A stretch of 58,144 bases of DNA from NCBI GenBank assembly GCA_028818385.1, contig JAPPNY010000170.1, positions 1-58,144 of the forward strand, written 5' to 3'. Numbering within the stretch: the first letter of the stretch is position 1; each line of letters opens with the position of its first letter. Shown piece by piece: positions 1 through 8,226 of the stretch. The position numbers and the translations under genes are program-made. The notes under the pieces are model-generated. The model was not told the DNA's origin and ran no database searches. It worked only from the letters and a program-made list of their open reading frames with translations. This DNA comes from Spirochaetaceae bacterium (GTDB lineage Bacteria; Spirochaetota; Spirochaetia; SZUA-6; Bin103).

Positions 1-1589
1 CGCTGATCGAGGGTTCCGCCCCGACCAACGGACCCGAGCGTGGGATCGTCCTGGGTGACGGCGATGCGCGGGTGGTAGTCGTTACGGAACTGCGCAAGAA
101 TCGACTTGGGGTCTTCTTCGGCACGGTACGTGACCTTCTTGCAGAACTCGTTGCCGTGTCCGAACTCCTCGCGCACGGTCTGGATGATGTCATCGGCATG
201 GCTGTCGCTCTTGGCGAAGATCAGCGTCTTGGGGACCTCGTCGCGACCCGGAAAGATCTCGTACCGCTTGTCGCGGAACGTGCGAATCACGGTGCGGATC
301 TGATCGGGGTTGACGACTGCGCGGTCGAGCTCGTTGGCACCATAGGAATAGTCGTCGTCCTGGAAATCCCAGCGCTTTCGGCGTGTCAGGAGCTCGCGCT
401 TCTCGACTTGCCTGCCTGCCTCGATCTGGCCGCCGTGCTGCGTCCGTTCGGTGTCGATGACGTAGATCTCGTCGCCGACGTTGACACCGTCGACGACAGC
501 CTGCTCGCGGGAATACTCACTCACGACGTTCTTCCTGAAGAACCCGTACGTGCGGCCATCCGGGGTGGCGGTGAGGCCGATGAGCGAGGCGTCGAAGTAC
601 TCCAGCACCTGCCGCCACACGTTGTAGATCGAGCGATGACACTCGTCGATGACGATGAAGTCGAAGAACTCGGGTGGGACTCTGGCGTTGTAGACGACCG
701 GCCTCGGCTGGGCGGGCTCAACCATCTCCGCCGGGTTGATCTCCTCAGCCCCCTCGTCGATCTCCTGGTCCCTGAGCAGTGAGTACAGGCGCTGGATGGT
801 GCTGATGCTGACCTGGCTGTCCGGGGCAACGAAGGACGAGGTGAGCCGCTGAACGTTGTAGAGCTCGGTGAATTTGCGGTTGTCGTCGCCAGGAACGTAG
901 GCCATGAACTCCTGTTCGGCCTGCTCGCCGAGGTTCCTGGTGTCGACAAGAAACAGGACTCGCTTGGCGTCCGCGTGTTTGAGAAGGCGGTAGATCGAAG
1001 TGATCGCAGTGTAGGTCTTGCCGGAGCCGGTGCCCATCTGGATGAGCGCGCGCGGGTAGTTGGCCTTGAATGAGGCTTCGAGGCGTTCGACGGCGTTGAT
1101 CTGGCAGGCTCTCAGTCCGGTCGGGTCGAGAGCCGGGAGCGCTTGAAGCCGCGCACGCAACGACGCTGATTGCGTGACCCACTCTTGCATCGTGTCCGGC
1201 TGATGGAAGCTGAACGTCTCTCGCGAGCGAGGTCGCGGATCGCGTCGGTCGGTGAAGCGCGTGAGCGCTCCGGTGCTCTCGTAGACGAACGGCCTGGGTT
1301 CGGCGCTGCTCAGCCACTTGAGGTTGGCGTCGGCGTAGCCGGTGGACTGCTCCTCGACTGTGGTGATCTTCTGGCCCCAGTCCTCGGGCTTGGCCTCGAT
1401 GACCCCGACGGGCGTCCGGTCGATGAACAGCACGTAGTCGGCGGGACCGACGTCGGTCTGGTACTCCCGGACTGCTATGCCGCGTCCGGCGTTGAAGTCG
1501 ATCCGGTTCTTCGACTGGACCTTCCAGCCGGCCTGCTCCAGCTTCGCGTCTATCGTGTCGCGTGCTTGCTGTTCGGGAGTGCGGTTCAT
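1..1589 (-). CDS. hsdR: Type I restriction enzyme R subunit (HsdR), 3' end missing
   Basis: Motor and nuclease subunit of a type I restriction-modification complex, which translocates DNA and cuts unmethylated DNA. The ATG at 1587-1589 opens a frame to the window edge (about 529 residues). An N-terminal restriction-nuclease core is visible (VGPADYVLF near 47-55, then VIEAK at 63-67). The SF2 helicase core follows: Walker A MGTGSGKTYTAI at 185-196, DECHRS box at 315-320, GLTATP at 338-343. After the conserved RIAVT, where the family continues with VDMIATG-type residues, the frame reads QDDPTLGS and family similarity stops near base 54. The gene is therefore either interrupted there or the end of the assembly is chimeric. 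The partners hsdM and hsdS are not in the window. Identity is certain from the motifs; the break is an observation. Confidence 0.93.
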   Translation of the reverse strand, partial: MNRTPEQQARDTIDAKLEQAGWKVQSKNRIDFNAGRGIAVREYQTDVGPADYVLFIDRTPVGVIEAKPEDWGQKITTVEEQSTGYADANLKWLSSAEPRPFVYESTGALTRFTDRRDPRPRSRETFSFHQPDTMQEWVTQSASLRARLQALPALDPTGLRACQINAVERLEASFKANYPRALIQMGTGSGKTYTAITSIYRLLKHADAKRVLFLVDTRNLGEQAEQEFMAYVPGDDNRKFTELYNVQRLTSSFVAPDSQVSISTIQRLYSLLRDQEIDEGAEEINPAEMVEPAQPRPVVYNARVPPEFFDFIVIDECHRSIYNVWRQVLEYFDASLIGLTATPDGRTYGFFRKNVVSEYSREQAVVDGVNVGDEIYVIDTERTQHGGQIEAGRQVEKRELLTRRKRWDFQDDDYSYGANELDRAVVNPDQIRTVIRTFRDKRYEIFPGRDEVPKTLIFAKSDSHADDIIQTVREEFGHGNEFCKKVTYRAEEDPKSILAQFRNDYHPRIAVTQDDPTLGSVGRGGTLDQ

Positions 1590-2315
1590 GTCAGGGCCAT
1601 GGCGGTCGTTTCGACTCACGCGTCGGGTTGCCGGCTCGGTAGCGACTCTCTTCACGTGGCGACAGTGTCGCCATTATGCCCTATTGCGTCAGCCAGTGTC
1701 GATCCGATGTCCATCAGCAGCTTCTCCAGACGACGGGGGTGCCCGTTCGTGTACGTATCGGCGTCACGAGCTGAGATAGTGCCGAGATGGCGCGTGAGCG
1801 CCATCATTACCAGGCGGCGACTGAGGTCCGCAACCGCGATGATGATGGCTTGCTTCTCGTTAGGTCTTCGTGCCGGTCAACCCCATTTGCTTCTTCCATC
1901 ATCGTTGACTAAATGTCTTCGCGGCGGTCTTCATGATCCATTGCTGTACAAACGACAACCATTTGGTCAACACGCCGACCCGCACAATCCCGTCTTGATC
2001 CGACCCGAATAGGCGAATACCTTAGCGACAACACGCACAGCCACACGCCGACCACCTATCGGGCCAGGGAGATCGCTGCTGCCGCTCTCGTTGGCGAGCG
2101 AGTACTCGGCATGGCCGATGAGCCGGCCTCGTTCGGCAGAGGTCGACTTCAGGCTGGGTCCGCGTCGGCGTGGATACGCGAGCGTTACCTCAGCTTGCGT
2201 TCAAGTGGAACCTGGTGACTCAAGGCGATGAGTTGACAAACGATGTCGTACGTCTTACGCTAACCGCCTCACTCGCAGCCAAGGGCTGCCCCTCCGACCA
2301 GAAGAGAGTGGCAAT
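1590..2315. other. 726-base gap with two possible small or decayed reading frames
   Basis: No convincing gene lies between hsdR and the TIR unit. On the minus strand, 1652-1807 encodes a 51-residue frame starting MMALTRHLG and containing RRLEKLLMDIG. Protein-like sequence (IIIAVADLSRRLV) continues upstream of its first ATG without a start codon, so it may be a truncated gene. On the plus strand, about 1942-2218 is open and includes TTYRAREIAAAALVGERV, also without a clear start. Neither is recognised. The stretch reads as decayed sequence between two defence-like units; a promoter for the following operon sits near its end. Confidence 0.35.
2233..2261 (+). promoter_or_regulatory. Candidate sigma70-type promoter of the TIR operon
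   Basis: A perfect -35 hexamer TTGACA at 2233-2238 is followed after 17 bases by TACGCT at 2256-2261, a moderate -10 match. The first ATG of the operon lies 55 bases further on. Spacing is ideal; the assignment is by consensus only. Confidence 0.4.
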
Positions 2316-2600
2316 ATGAAAGTTACGGGCTTGGATGCGCTGTCGCGCAAACTCAAAGAGATAGAATTGGCTACGGCTGGTCTCGATGGCGAGATCGCGC
2401 AGCTCGAATTCAATCCACACGATCCACAGAGCATTGAGGATGCGATCCAACAATTGAATTCTACGATCGACGGGAAACTCGCAGGTTACGGTCGCAACGA
2501 AATAGTTGCCAGAATCGCTGCAGAACTAAAGGAGAGAGGTCGCGGATTTATCATTGATCGAGCTGCCAAGGCTCGGCTAGAAGGAGAGGATAAGGAATGA
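2316..2600 (+). CDS. Small helical protein partnered with a TIR protein
   Basis: A 94-residue soluble protein, charged and probably mostly helical. It opens MKVTGLDALSRKLKEIE, a pattern I associate with small conserved proteins of accessory and phage-like regions, but I cannot assign a function. It has no signal peptide or membrane segment. The ATG of the next gene overlaps its stop codon (ATGA at 2597-2600), so the two are translationally coupled and probably act together. The stretch 2300-3500 is visibly richer in A and T than its neighbours, which suggests recent transfer. It could be a regulator, chaperone or sensor for the downstream TIR effector; that role is inferred from coupling alone. 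Confidence 0.72.
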   Translation: MKVTGLDALSRKLKEIELATAGLDGEIAQLEFNPHDPQSIEDAIQQLNSTIDGKLAGYGRNEIVARIAAELKERGRGFIIDRAAKARLEGEDKE

Positions 2601-3502
2601 CGATCGACTCTGCTATTGAGCAGATCAATGAGGCGATTCTCGATCTTCAAGCGTCCGACCACGACACTTACGGCCGTCCATTGCAGCGATTAGAGAGCGT
2701 CTTGGAATCCGAAGATCTCAAGCCAATTACGGACGCGATGAAGAGCAGAGTAGACTTCGACGCATTCCTTGCGGATGCAAACAGAGGCGACGAAGGCACG
2801 GGTGGCAGGGCCGGTCTCAACTGGCCAGACGATCGCACGGAGGAGCTTGGCCTGATGCTCGTTTTGATCGAGCGAGGCGCTAAGGATCCTCGCTGGTTCC
2901 TCAATGTAGCCTGCAATTACTATCATGGAGGAAGGAAGTATATAGAGTCCATAAGGAAAATTACGCGTTCTGCAATAATTCCGTTCGGTCGAGATTTCGC
3001 CAGACACTTGCGACAGAACAGATCGAGCATGCCTCCTTCGCGGGACGAGCCCTCCGATCTAGGACGCGTATTTGTTGTTCATGGGCATGACGAGGCTCCC
3101 AGAGAGATGGTTGCGCGGCAAATATCAGATTTAGGGCTTGAGCCCGTAATCCTACATGAGCAGCCCAACCAAGGTATGACCGTTATCGAAAAGCTGGAAG
3201 CCAATGGGAATGTCGGTTACGCCGTGATCGTACTTACTCCAGATGACATTGGTCGAGGCAAACTGGAATCGGAAGAGAAACCGCGTGCTCGCCAGAACGT
3301 CATTCTTGAGCTCGGTTATTTCTTGGCGCGACTTGGGCGCAAGAAGGTCATCGCTTTCTCGAAGGATGAAGTTGAGATTCCATCGGATTACATGGGTGTT
3401 GTGTACGTTCCCTTCGATGACGCAGGTGGATGGCGGATTAGACTGGGAAAGGAGCTCCAGAACGCTGGTTATGACATAGATTGGAATAGGATAATGAGAT
3501 GA
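2597..3502 (+). CDS. TIR-domain nucleotide-binding protein (CAP12/Pycsar-effector type)
   Basis: A 301-residue protein with two parts. Residues 1 to about 150 form an unassigned, probably helical region. Residues from about 156 form a TIR-like domain of the CAP12/Pycsar effector family: RVFVVHGHDEAPREMVARQ opens it, NQGMTVIEKLE (about 191-201) carries the likely catalytic glutamate region, and AVIVLTPDDIG and RQNVILELGYFLARLGR follow. Members of this family degrade NAD+ when activated in CBASS or Pycsar phage defence. No cyclase gene is nearby, so this is either a stand-alone sensor-effector or one controlled by the 94-residue partner it overlaps. Local base composition is lower in GC than the flanks. 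The domain call is strong; the NADase and defence role is inferred from family. Confidence 0.88.
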   Translation: MTIDSAIEQINEAILDLQASDHDTYGRPLQRLESVLESEDLKPITDAMKSRVDFDAFLADANRGDEGTGGRAGLNWPDDRTEELGLMLVLIERGAKDPRWFLNVACNYYHGGRKYIESIRKITRSAIIPFGRDFARHLRQNRSSMPPSRDEPSDLGRVFVVHGHDEAPREMVARQISDLGLEPVILHEQPNQGMTVIEKLEANGNVGYAVIVLTPDDIGRGKLESEEKPRARQNVILELGYFLARLGRKKVIAFSKDEVEIPSDYMGVVYVPFDDAGGWRIRLGKELQNAGYDIDWNRIMR

Positions 3503-3804
3503 GCGCGGGGGCCGACCGGGCCAAGGCGTTGTCTAAAGGCGGTTAGGGTCAGGAACCAGCTACGGTCGTCATCGCTTTCGAAGAGTGGGGCCGGTGACCC
3601 GTTTCCGCGCGTCGCTCGCAGGATCTTGGGAATCCCCGTAGACCTTCTCTCGGCCAAATCGAGCTCCTTCAGAAACTCGCCGATGCGGCGGTTTCGGAAA
3701 CGGCGACTGATTGCGCGGCGGGTCTGCAGGTCTTCCATGCGGATGGACCGGTCGGCGCCGGGAAAGCTCAAGATCGTCAGTTCCTGCGGCGTGATGCGTA
3801 CCCG
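3469..3804 (-). pseudogene. C-terminal remnant of an AlbA_2/RecG-like ATP-binding regulator
   Basis: The minus strand encodes a piece that reads VRITPQELTILSFPGADRSI, then RNRRIGEFLKELDL and STGIPKILRATRGNGSP. This is the characteristic C-terminal part of the AlbA_2-domain, divergent-AAA or RecG-like transcriptional regulator family. Those proteins are normally 400-500 residues. Here an in-frame stop at 3805-3807 precedes the fragment and no start codon or N-terminal domain is present. The fragment's tail (FRQRL and beyond) loses family resemblance and runs into the 3' end of the TIR gene. I interpret it as what is left of a gene deleted when the neighbouring unit arrived. Confidence 0.7.
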
Positions 3805-3840
3805 TCAGCCTTGCCGACGAACAGCGCCAGCGTTCGGCCA

Positions 3841-4953
3841 CTACCGGATCTCGATTCCGCGTGCGATGCAATGCTCGAACTGCTCGTAGTCATAGCGGTA
3901 CGAACGCACGATGCCGTCCTGGTCGCGCTGCAGCGTGTAGCAATTGGTCGTGCCCCGAAACGCGGAGAACCGCTCGTCGTTCAGCGCAAGCCGCAGGCTC
4001 TCGAGCGGAGCGACACTGTGGGTGGTGGCGAACACCTGCATGTGCTGTTCGCGAGCCGACGTGAGCAGCGACTGCAGCAGCGGCAACACGGCGGCGTGGT
4101 GCAGACCGTTCTCCAGTTCGTCGACCAACAGGATGCGTTCGTTGCCCAGGATGCACGGCGCGAGCATCATCGCCGCGCGCGTCACGCCGCTGCCGTACAT
4201 GTTCAACGGGATCATCCGCTCCAGGCCGACGTCCACGTACGCCACGTTGCCGTTCGTGGCCACGCCCTGAACGCGCGGGTCGATCGCCTGCAGATACCGG
4301 ATCAGCCGGTCCGCCTTCTTGGCGACGGTCACGTCGGCGATCACGGCCCCGTCGTATTCGGTTCTCGGCCCCACGTAGCGGGCAGGAATCGTCGGCTCGG
4401 CGGCCGGTGTTCCGGACGAGGCGGCGCGCAGGTCGCCGTCGCTTACCTCAAGGGTCGCGGCAAAGTACGTGGGGCTGCCCTGCCGGGGTTCCACGGTGGC
4501 GTCATAGCGGAGGACGCGCGCGCCGGCCGCGACCGTCGACGACGACTGATCGCCGTTGTGAACGGCACTCGTCATGCTGCTCGCGCTGCCGTTGCCGGCT
4601 TGTTGTGCCTCGACGCCGCCTGCGGTCGCTGCCGCGGAAATCTCCAGCGTTCGCCGTTTTACGGGCCCGTCCGAGTGCGCCGTCAACGCGACCGGCGCGT
4701 CGACGTCGAGCCCGTGGAACAGCAGGCCCAGGTCATCGAAATCCTGCACCAGGAGGTTGCGCCAATTCTGTAGCCGGACCGGCGACTGCACGTCGGCGAA
4801 CCCGGCCAGAAGGAACACGGCTTCCAGGACGGAGGTCTTGCCGACGTCGTTGGCACCCAACAGCAGGTTGAATGCCCCCAACCCGTCGAGCTCGAGCTGC
4901 GCCAAGCCGCGAAAGCGGCGTATCTCTATCGCGTGCAGGCGGTCATCGTGCAT
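3841..4953 (-). CDS. OLD/AAA_21-type ATPase (370 aa)
   Basis: A stand-alone SMC/ABC-like ATPase. N-terminal IEIRRFRGL leads into Walker A GANDVGKTS (about residues 33-41). The signature-like segment NMYGSGVTRAAMM, Walker B ILLVDELENGLHH and the switch FATTHS follow in order near residues 245-315. The architecture matches the ATPase half of OLD-family nucleases and related abortive-infection ATPases, but no C-terminal TOPRIM domain is present and no DUF4435-type partner is adjacent. A low-complexity, Ser/Ala-rich insert occupies about residues 105-140. It starts 7 bases after the stop of the upstream glycosidase-like gene on the same strand, so they may be co-transcribed. A defence role is inferred; ATPase identity is well supported. 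Confidence 0.85.
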   Translation of the reverse strand: MHDDRLHAIEIRRFRGLAQLELDGLGAFNLLLGANDVGKTSVLEAVFLLAGFADVQSPVRLQNWRNLLVQDFDDLGLLFHGLDVDAPVALTAHSDGPVKRRTLEISAAATAGGVEAQQAGNGSASSMTSAVHNGDQSSSTVAAGARVLRYDATVEPRQGSPTYFAATLEVSDGDLRAASSGTPAAEPTIPARYVGPRTEYDGAVIADVTVAKKADRLIRYLQAIDPRVQGVATNGNVAYVDVGLERMIPLNMYGSGVTRAAMMLAPCILGNERILLVDELENGLHHAAVLPLLQSLLTSAREQHMQVFATTHSVAPLESLRLALNDERFSAFRGTTNCYTLQRDQDGIVRSYRYDYEQFEHCIARGIEIR

Positions 4954-4960
4954 GGGAAAC

Positions 4961-6514
4961 CTACACCGCGTACGCGAACACCGTGGCCTGGAACAGGCGC
5001 AGCCGGATGCCGACCATCTCCCCGACGGGCGAGATGTCGCTGCGGCCGTTCCAGGTCACCACCGCGTCCTCGGCGTCCCCGGTGAGTCGGCCGCAGTCGG
5101 CAAAGGTGAAGCCGGAAACCGGGTCCACGTCGGAGTGGACGCGCGACGGCACCGCGTGCAGCAGCTCGACCGAGACCCAGCCGCCGGGCCGGCAGCGGTA
5201 GTTGAGGCGCAGATCGTCGCGCGTGCGGTACACCGTCGGGATCGTGCAGCGGCCCTCGACCGGTGCCTCCACTCCGCACAGGCGGTGCGGGCGCCACGTC
5301 GCCCAGCGCAGCTCCGCGGGCCGGGCGCCGGCGGGCCGGCCGGCGTTGTGCACCCAGGACGAGCCGGCGTAGAGCGATCCCCAGGAGCCGTCCGGCAACT
5401 CGATCACGCCGCAGCCCCAGGAGTACACCATGCCGCTGTCGCCTTCTCCCGGCGCGCCCAGCGGGACGATCGGCCGGCGTTCCGGGCGGTGCCAGAACAG
5501 GCCGTCGCGACTGAAGGCGATCTGGCTGTCCACGTGGTCGGTCGCCTGGTGGTAGACCTGGATCAGCATGCCGTGCAGGTCGTCACGGCCGGGGTAGGGG
5601 AAGTAGTCGCAGCCGTAGAACGACACGTCCAGGCCGTCCTGGCCGTCGGGGGCCAGGATCAGCTTGGGCGGCGGCCACGAGCGGAAGTCGCGGGTGCAGG
5701 TCAGGCCGATGGCGCGCCGCACCAGGCCCACTTCGGCGGAGCCTGACCCGACGCCGGGCGCTGCGCCGGGCTCGATCTCCATGCCGTGCACGCGGCAGTA
5801 GGCGAAGTAGTGACCGGTGGCCCGGTCGTAGCCGGCGGACAGGCCGCCGTCCATGGGAAACGGCGCGAGCGGCGCGTCGAGCGTCCGCCACCGCCTGCGG
5901 TCGGGCGAGGTCCAGCCGATGACCTCGCCGCCCAGCTCGACCCGCGGGCCGCGGTAGGCCGGCCCCTGGTACTCCTGCGCCTTCCAGCGGCGCACCGCCT
6001 CCTCGTTCGCTCCTTCCTCGCCGCCGGTGTCCATGCGCTCGCCGGTGTCGGGGTCGAACCAGCCACCGTCGCACCCCATCCCCTTGAAGCGCTCCTCCGG
6101 CGGCGCGGTGGGATCCTCGAACACGGCCTTGAGCCGGTCGCCGCCGCGCTCGGTCACCCGCTCCACGAGCCGCCAGCGCTGGCCGTCCTCGCTGCGGGCC
6201 AGCAGGATGCTGCCGTTCGCGTCGTACAGGGCGTACAGCGCGCCGCCCTCCCGCCACGCGCGCACCGGCTTCATGTGATCGGAGCCCGAACCTCCCTCCA
6301 GCACCAGCGGCGCGCTCTTGGTCGCCTGCTCGACGCGCAGGCGCACGCCGATGGGGGCGTCGTACAGCTCGAAGGTGCCGGCGCGGTTGGTGCTGCGGTT
6401 GCCGGTGTGGATCTCCTGGGTGTCGGCAATGGGCGTCCAGCCGCCCGGATTGGGGCGCGGGCGCACCCAGTCGCCGGGGTAGTAGCCGCCGCGGGGGCGT
6501 CCGATCTCAGCCAT
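4961..6514 (-). CDS. Beta-propeller glycoside-hydrolase-like protein, paralogue A
   Basis: About 517 residues from the ATG at 6512-6514. It belongs to a family with three members in this window (also 6583-8208 and 42821-44377). Shared landmarks are TGNRSTNRAGTFELYDAPIG near the N terminus, PEERFKGMG, SFYGCDYFPYPGRDDLHG mid-protein, and RLNYRCRPGG and FTFADCGRLTGD near the C terminus. The repeated blade-like strands and the pattern of aspartates are like the five-bladed propeller fold of GH32/43/117-type sugar hydrolases. No signal peptide is evident, so it probably acts in the cytoplasm on imported oligosaccharides. The substrate is unknown. It is transcribed divergently from paralogue B with a 68-base shared upstream region. 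Confidence 0.75.
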   Translation of the reverse strand: MAEIGRPRGGYYPGDWVRPRPNPGGWTPIADTQEIHTGNRSTNRAGTFELYDAPIGVRLRVEQATKSAPLVLEGGSGSDHMKPVRAWREGGALYALYDANGSILLARSEDGQRWRLVERVTERGGDRLKAVFEDPTAPPEERFKGMGCDGGWFDPDTGERMDTGGEEGANEEAVRRWKAQEYQGPAYRGPRVELGGEVIGWTSPDRRRWRTLDAPLAPFPMDGGLSAGYDRATGHYFAYCRVHGMEIEPGAAPGVGSGSAEVGLVRRAIGLTCTRDFRSWPPPKLILAPDGQDGLDVSFYGCDYFPYPGRDDLHGMLIQVYHQATDHVDSQIAFSRDGLFWHRPERRPIVPLGAPGEGDSGMVYSWGCGVIELPDGSWGSLYAGSSWVHNAGRPAGARPAELRWATWRPHRLCGVEAPVEGRCTIPTVYRTRDDLRLNYRCRPGGWVSVELLHAVPSRVHSDVDPVSGFTFADCGRLTGDAEDAVVTWNGRSDISPVGEMVGIRLRLFQATVFAYAV

Positions 6515-6582
6515 GGCGGCGAGCTTAGCCGATGGAGCCGGCATGGCCCACGGACCCGTTATCATGGACACAGGAGGGCACG

Positions 6583-8208
6583 ATGGCAGAGCCCGCGCGC
6601 GCACGAACCGACCTGCCGGGCGAAGGATCGGGGAGGTCGGCCCGCGACAACCCCGGCGACTGGATACCGTTCCTGGACTGGCGGGAGGTGTTCCCCGGCA
6701 ACCGCGGCGTCGACCGGCACGGCGTCTACAACCTGTTCGACGCCCCCGTCGGCATCGCTCTCGCGGTGGAGCCGAGCGAGCCCTCCGAGCCGCTGCTGGT
6801 CGTCGATCAGCCCTGGGAGGACCCGGCCAACATGCAGCCGTCGGCGACGTGGCGGGACGAGGAGGACGGAAGCTACGGCATCGTCTATGCCGGCCGCGAC
6901 GGGGCGATCTGCCTGGCTCGCAGCCCCGATGGCTACCAGTTCCACCGCCCGGCGCTCGGCCAGGTGGAATGGAGCGGGTCGCTCGCCAACAACATCCTCG
7001 CCGACGGGCCTCCCGCCGGGATCCTGCTCGACCCCAAGGCGCCGCCGGAGGAGCGCTACAAGGCGCTGGGCCAGGAGGGCGGCTACTTCGACCCGCTGAC
7101 CGGCGAGAAGCTGGAGAGCCGCGAGGGCCAAGCCCGCCAGAAGGCGATGGAAGAGGGCGGCCCCGATTACCAGGGGCCGCAGGCGGAGATGCGCCACTGG
7201 GTGGTGGCCTGGGTCTCCCCCGACCGGCTGCACTGGAAGCGGGTCGAGCGGCCGGCGGCGCCGTTCCCGTCCGACGGAGGCAACCGGCCCCAGTACGACG
7301 CGGCTACCGGCATGTACTTCGACTACGTGCGCGTGCACGGGCGCGACCCCGAGTCGCCGCGTGGCATCGGCACCGGCGTCCCGGAGCGCTCGATCGGCCG
7401 CCGCTCGATCGGCCTGATGCGCACTCGCGACTTCTTCGACTGGTCGCCGCCGAAGCTGGTGATCTACCCGACGCCACAGGACGCGGCGGACGTCTCCTTC
7501 TACGGCGCCAACTACTCCCGCTACCCCGGGCGCGACGACCTGCACCTGCTGTTCCTGCAGGTCTACCACCAGAACGCCGACCAGATCGACGACCAGCTCG
7601 CCGTGAGCTGGCACGGGCTGATCTGGTACCGGCACCACGATCCGATCATCCCGCGCGGGCCTGCGGGCTCCGGCTACGAGGGGATGTGCCGCACCTTTGC
7701 CGGCGGCATCGTCGAGCTGCCCGACGGCTGGTGGGCGGTGTCGCACGAGTGCAACCCGGGCCTGCACAACCGCAGCGGGTACCGCCACTTCCCGGAGCTG
7801 ATCGCCGACCCGGCGGCCGCGGACGCCATCACGCTGGAGCCCCACGAGCCGGCGTCGATCCGCTGGGCGCGCTGGCGGCCGCACCGCCTGTGCGGCATCG
7901 ACACGGCGCTGGAGGGCCGCTTCACCACGCAGACCATCCGCCGCAGCCGGGGCGAGCTGCGGCTCAACTACCGCTGCCGGAGCGGCGGGTTCATCGAGGT
8001 GGAGCTGGTGCGCCTGGTGGCCGGCCGCCTGCAGCCGGACATGAACGGTCTGCCGGGCTTCACGTTCGCCGACTGCGACCGGCTGACCGGCGATGCGATC
8101 GACCGGGTGGTGACCTGGCGCGGCCGGCACGACATCGCCGGCATCGGCGAGACGGTGGCCGTGCGCATCAGGATGTTCCAGGCCAAGGTGTTCGCCTACC
8201 GCGTCTGA
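6583..8208 (+). CDS. Beta-propeller glycoside-hydrolase-like protein, paralogue B
   Basis: 541 residues. The ATG at 6583 is preceded by a near-perfect ribosome site AGGAGG at 6572-6577, five bases away, which decides against earlier in-frame ATGs. It is homologous to the divergent neighbour along its whole length: PGNRGVDRHGVYNLFDAPVG, PEERYKALG, SFYGANYSRYPGRDDLH, RLNYRCRSGG, FTFADCDRLTGD, ending RIRMFQAKVFAYRV. Likely a cytoplasmic sugar hydrolase or phosphorylase-like propeller. The aldo/keto reductase starts 18 bases after its stop, so sugar cleavage and carbonyl reduction may be coupled. The exact reaction cannot be read from sequence. Confidence 0.77.
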   Translation: MAEPARARTDLPGEGSGRSARDNPGDWIPFLDWREVFPGNRGVDRHGVYNLFDAPVGIALAVEPSEPSEPLLVVDQPWEDPANMQPSATWRDEEDGSYGIVYAGRDGAICLARSPDGYQFHRPALGQVEWSGSLANNILADGPPAGILLDPKAPPEERYKALGQEGGYFDPLTGEKLESREGQARQKAMEEGGPDYQGPQAEMRHWVVAWVSPDRLHWKRVERPAAPFPSDGGNRPQYDAATGMYFDYVRVHGRDPESPRGIGTGVPERSIGRRSIGLMRTRDFFDWSPPKLVIYPTPQDAADVSFYGANYSRYPGRDDLHLLFLQVYHQNADQIDDQLAVSWHGLIWYRHHDPIIPRGPAGSGYEGMCRTFAGGIVELPDGWWAVSHECNPGLHNRSGYRHFPELIADPAAADAITLEPHEPASIRWARWRPHRLCGIDTALEGRFTTQTIRRSRGELRLNYRCRSGGFIEVELVRLVAGRLQPDMNGLPGFTFADCDRLTGDAIDRVVTWRGRHDIAGIGETVAVRIRMFQAKVFAYRV

Positions 8209-8226
8209 GCAGGAGTGGGAGAGGGC

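Noticed and set aside
72..782. A 236-codon plus-strand frame at the left edge
   Set aside because: It is the antisense of hsdR, whose helicase motifs are unmistakable on the minus strand.
3811..5746. Plus-strand open frames across the ATPase and paralogue A
   Set aside because: The minus-strand frames contain Walker motifs and conserved family strings; the plus frames do not resemble proteins.
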